DNA from: Candidatus Fermentibacteraceae bacterium
GTDB lineage: Bacteria > Fermentibacterota > Fermentibacteria > Fermentibacterales > JCC-6
Length of the DNA stretch: 50,991 nt
Assembly: GCA_016936235.1 (NCBI GenBank)
Contig: JAFGPK010000053.1
Location: forward strand, 1-50,991
Direction of reading: 5' to 3'
Positions 50,916 to 50,991 of the stretch are shown one piece after another; positions within the stretch are counted from its first letter, which is position 1, and each line of letters begins with the position of its first letter. The position numbers were made by a program, and so were the translations under genes. The notes below the pieces were generated by a model. It worked only from the letters and a program-made list of their open reading frames with translations, made no database searches and was not told the origin of the DNA.

Positions 50916-50991
50916 GCCCCCGTAGCTCAGTAGGATAGAGCGTCGGCCTCCGGAGCCGGAAGCATGGGTTCGAATCCCGTCGGGGGTACCA
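50916..50991 (+). tRNA. tRNA-Arg (anticodon CCG)
   Basis: The 76-base gene ends at the last base of the window with an encoded CCA. D-stem is GCTC/GAGC, the anticodon stem TCGGC/GCCGG closes the loop CTCCGGA (anticodon CCG, reading CGG), and the T-arm is ATGGG-TTCGAAT-CCCGT. Acceptor GCCCCCG/CGGGGGT pairs with a G1:U72 wobble and the variable loop is four bases, AAGC. Confidence 0.93.

Noticed and set aside
1-50991. CRISPR arrays, transposases, phage genes or integrases.
   Set aside because: No regularly spaced repeats, no transposase or integrase motif and no long terminal inverted repeats were seen in reading both strands.

Overview
The window is a 51 kb, GC-rich (roughly 60% by eye), gene-dense piece of a bacterial chromosome with no insertion sequence, phage, CRISPR or rRNA visible. 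The organism looks like a diderm from an under-cultured lineage. It has many signal-peptide beta-barrel proteins, a probable LptE-like lipoprotein, a gingipain-like C25 protease with a C-terminal sorting-type tail, and FlgD-like/PQQ-propeller proteins. These suggest the FCB superphylum or a neighbouring candidate phylum such as Fermentibacterota. That assignment is inference from gene content only. Four-base stop/start overlaps (ATGA, GTGA, TTGA) and TTG or GTG starts are common, so many starts here were moved from the longest open frame to a codon with a Shine-Dalgarno (SD) sequence or a coupled overlap.

Layout. (1) 1-8.3 kb: an SH3-domain protein coupled to a truncated M48 metalloprotease (minus), a PQQ-propeller protein coupled to a beta-barrel protein (plus), then a signalling pair on the minus strand (GAF-HD-GYP protein and CHASE2-class III cyclase) and a small secreted protein. 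(2) 8.4-28.3 kb: der, then a nearly gapless run of 16 genes from plsY to an O-antigen-ligase-like protein. It holds a Wzm/Wzt-type ABC exporter, two GT-C membrane glycosyltransferases, a ChbG-like deacetylase, GT9 and GT2 transferases, a B12-type radical SAM enzyme, two different phosphoglycosyl transferases (WbaP-like and WecA-like), two outer-membrane beta-barrels, a CBM48-like lipoprotein and an orphan MalK-like ATPase. This is a cell-surface glycan assembly and export locus and the most unusual part of the window. (3) 28.3-37.2 kb: a classical translation/RNA operon rimP-nusA-infB-rbfA-truB-ribF-rpsO-pnp, preceded by a candidate promoter and a terminator-like leader hairpin, with a second hairpin ahead of pnp. 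(4) 37.2-43.1 kb: dut, an LptE-like lipoprotein, small membrane proteins, an M19 dipeptidase, a DUF5683-like secreted protein, a zinc-ribbon membrane protein, apbE, an AmrS-type radical SAM enzyme and a NusG-domain-II protein. (5) 43.1-46.3 kb: a divergent aminotransferase / nitrilase pair and an AI-2E family transporter. (6) 46.4-51 kb: the C25 protease, a pilin-like lipoprotein, a PPC-domain protein, tRNA-Ala(GGC), an AT-rich island, HU, a 31-residue AURKAIP1/COX24-type ribosomal protein, a phosphoesterase and tRNA-Arg(CCG) ending on the last base.

How the genes work together. PlsY provides lysophosphatidate for membrane lipid. The two phosphoglycosyl transferases can start glycans on undecaprenyl phosphate, GT2/GT9/GT-C enzymes extend or decorate them, the deacetylase and radical SAM enzyme can modify them, Wzm/Wzt can export them and the ligase-like protein can polymerise or attach them. 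The beta-barrels and lipoproteins next to these genes may handle the last step at the outer membrane. The downstream housekeeping operon gives a reliable anchor for orientation and taxonomy.
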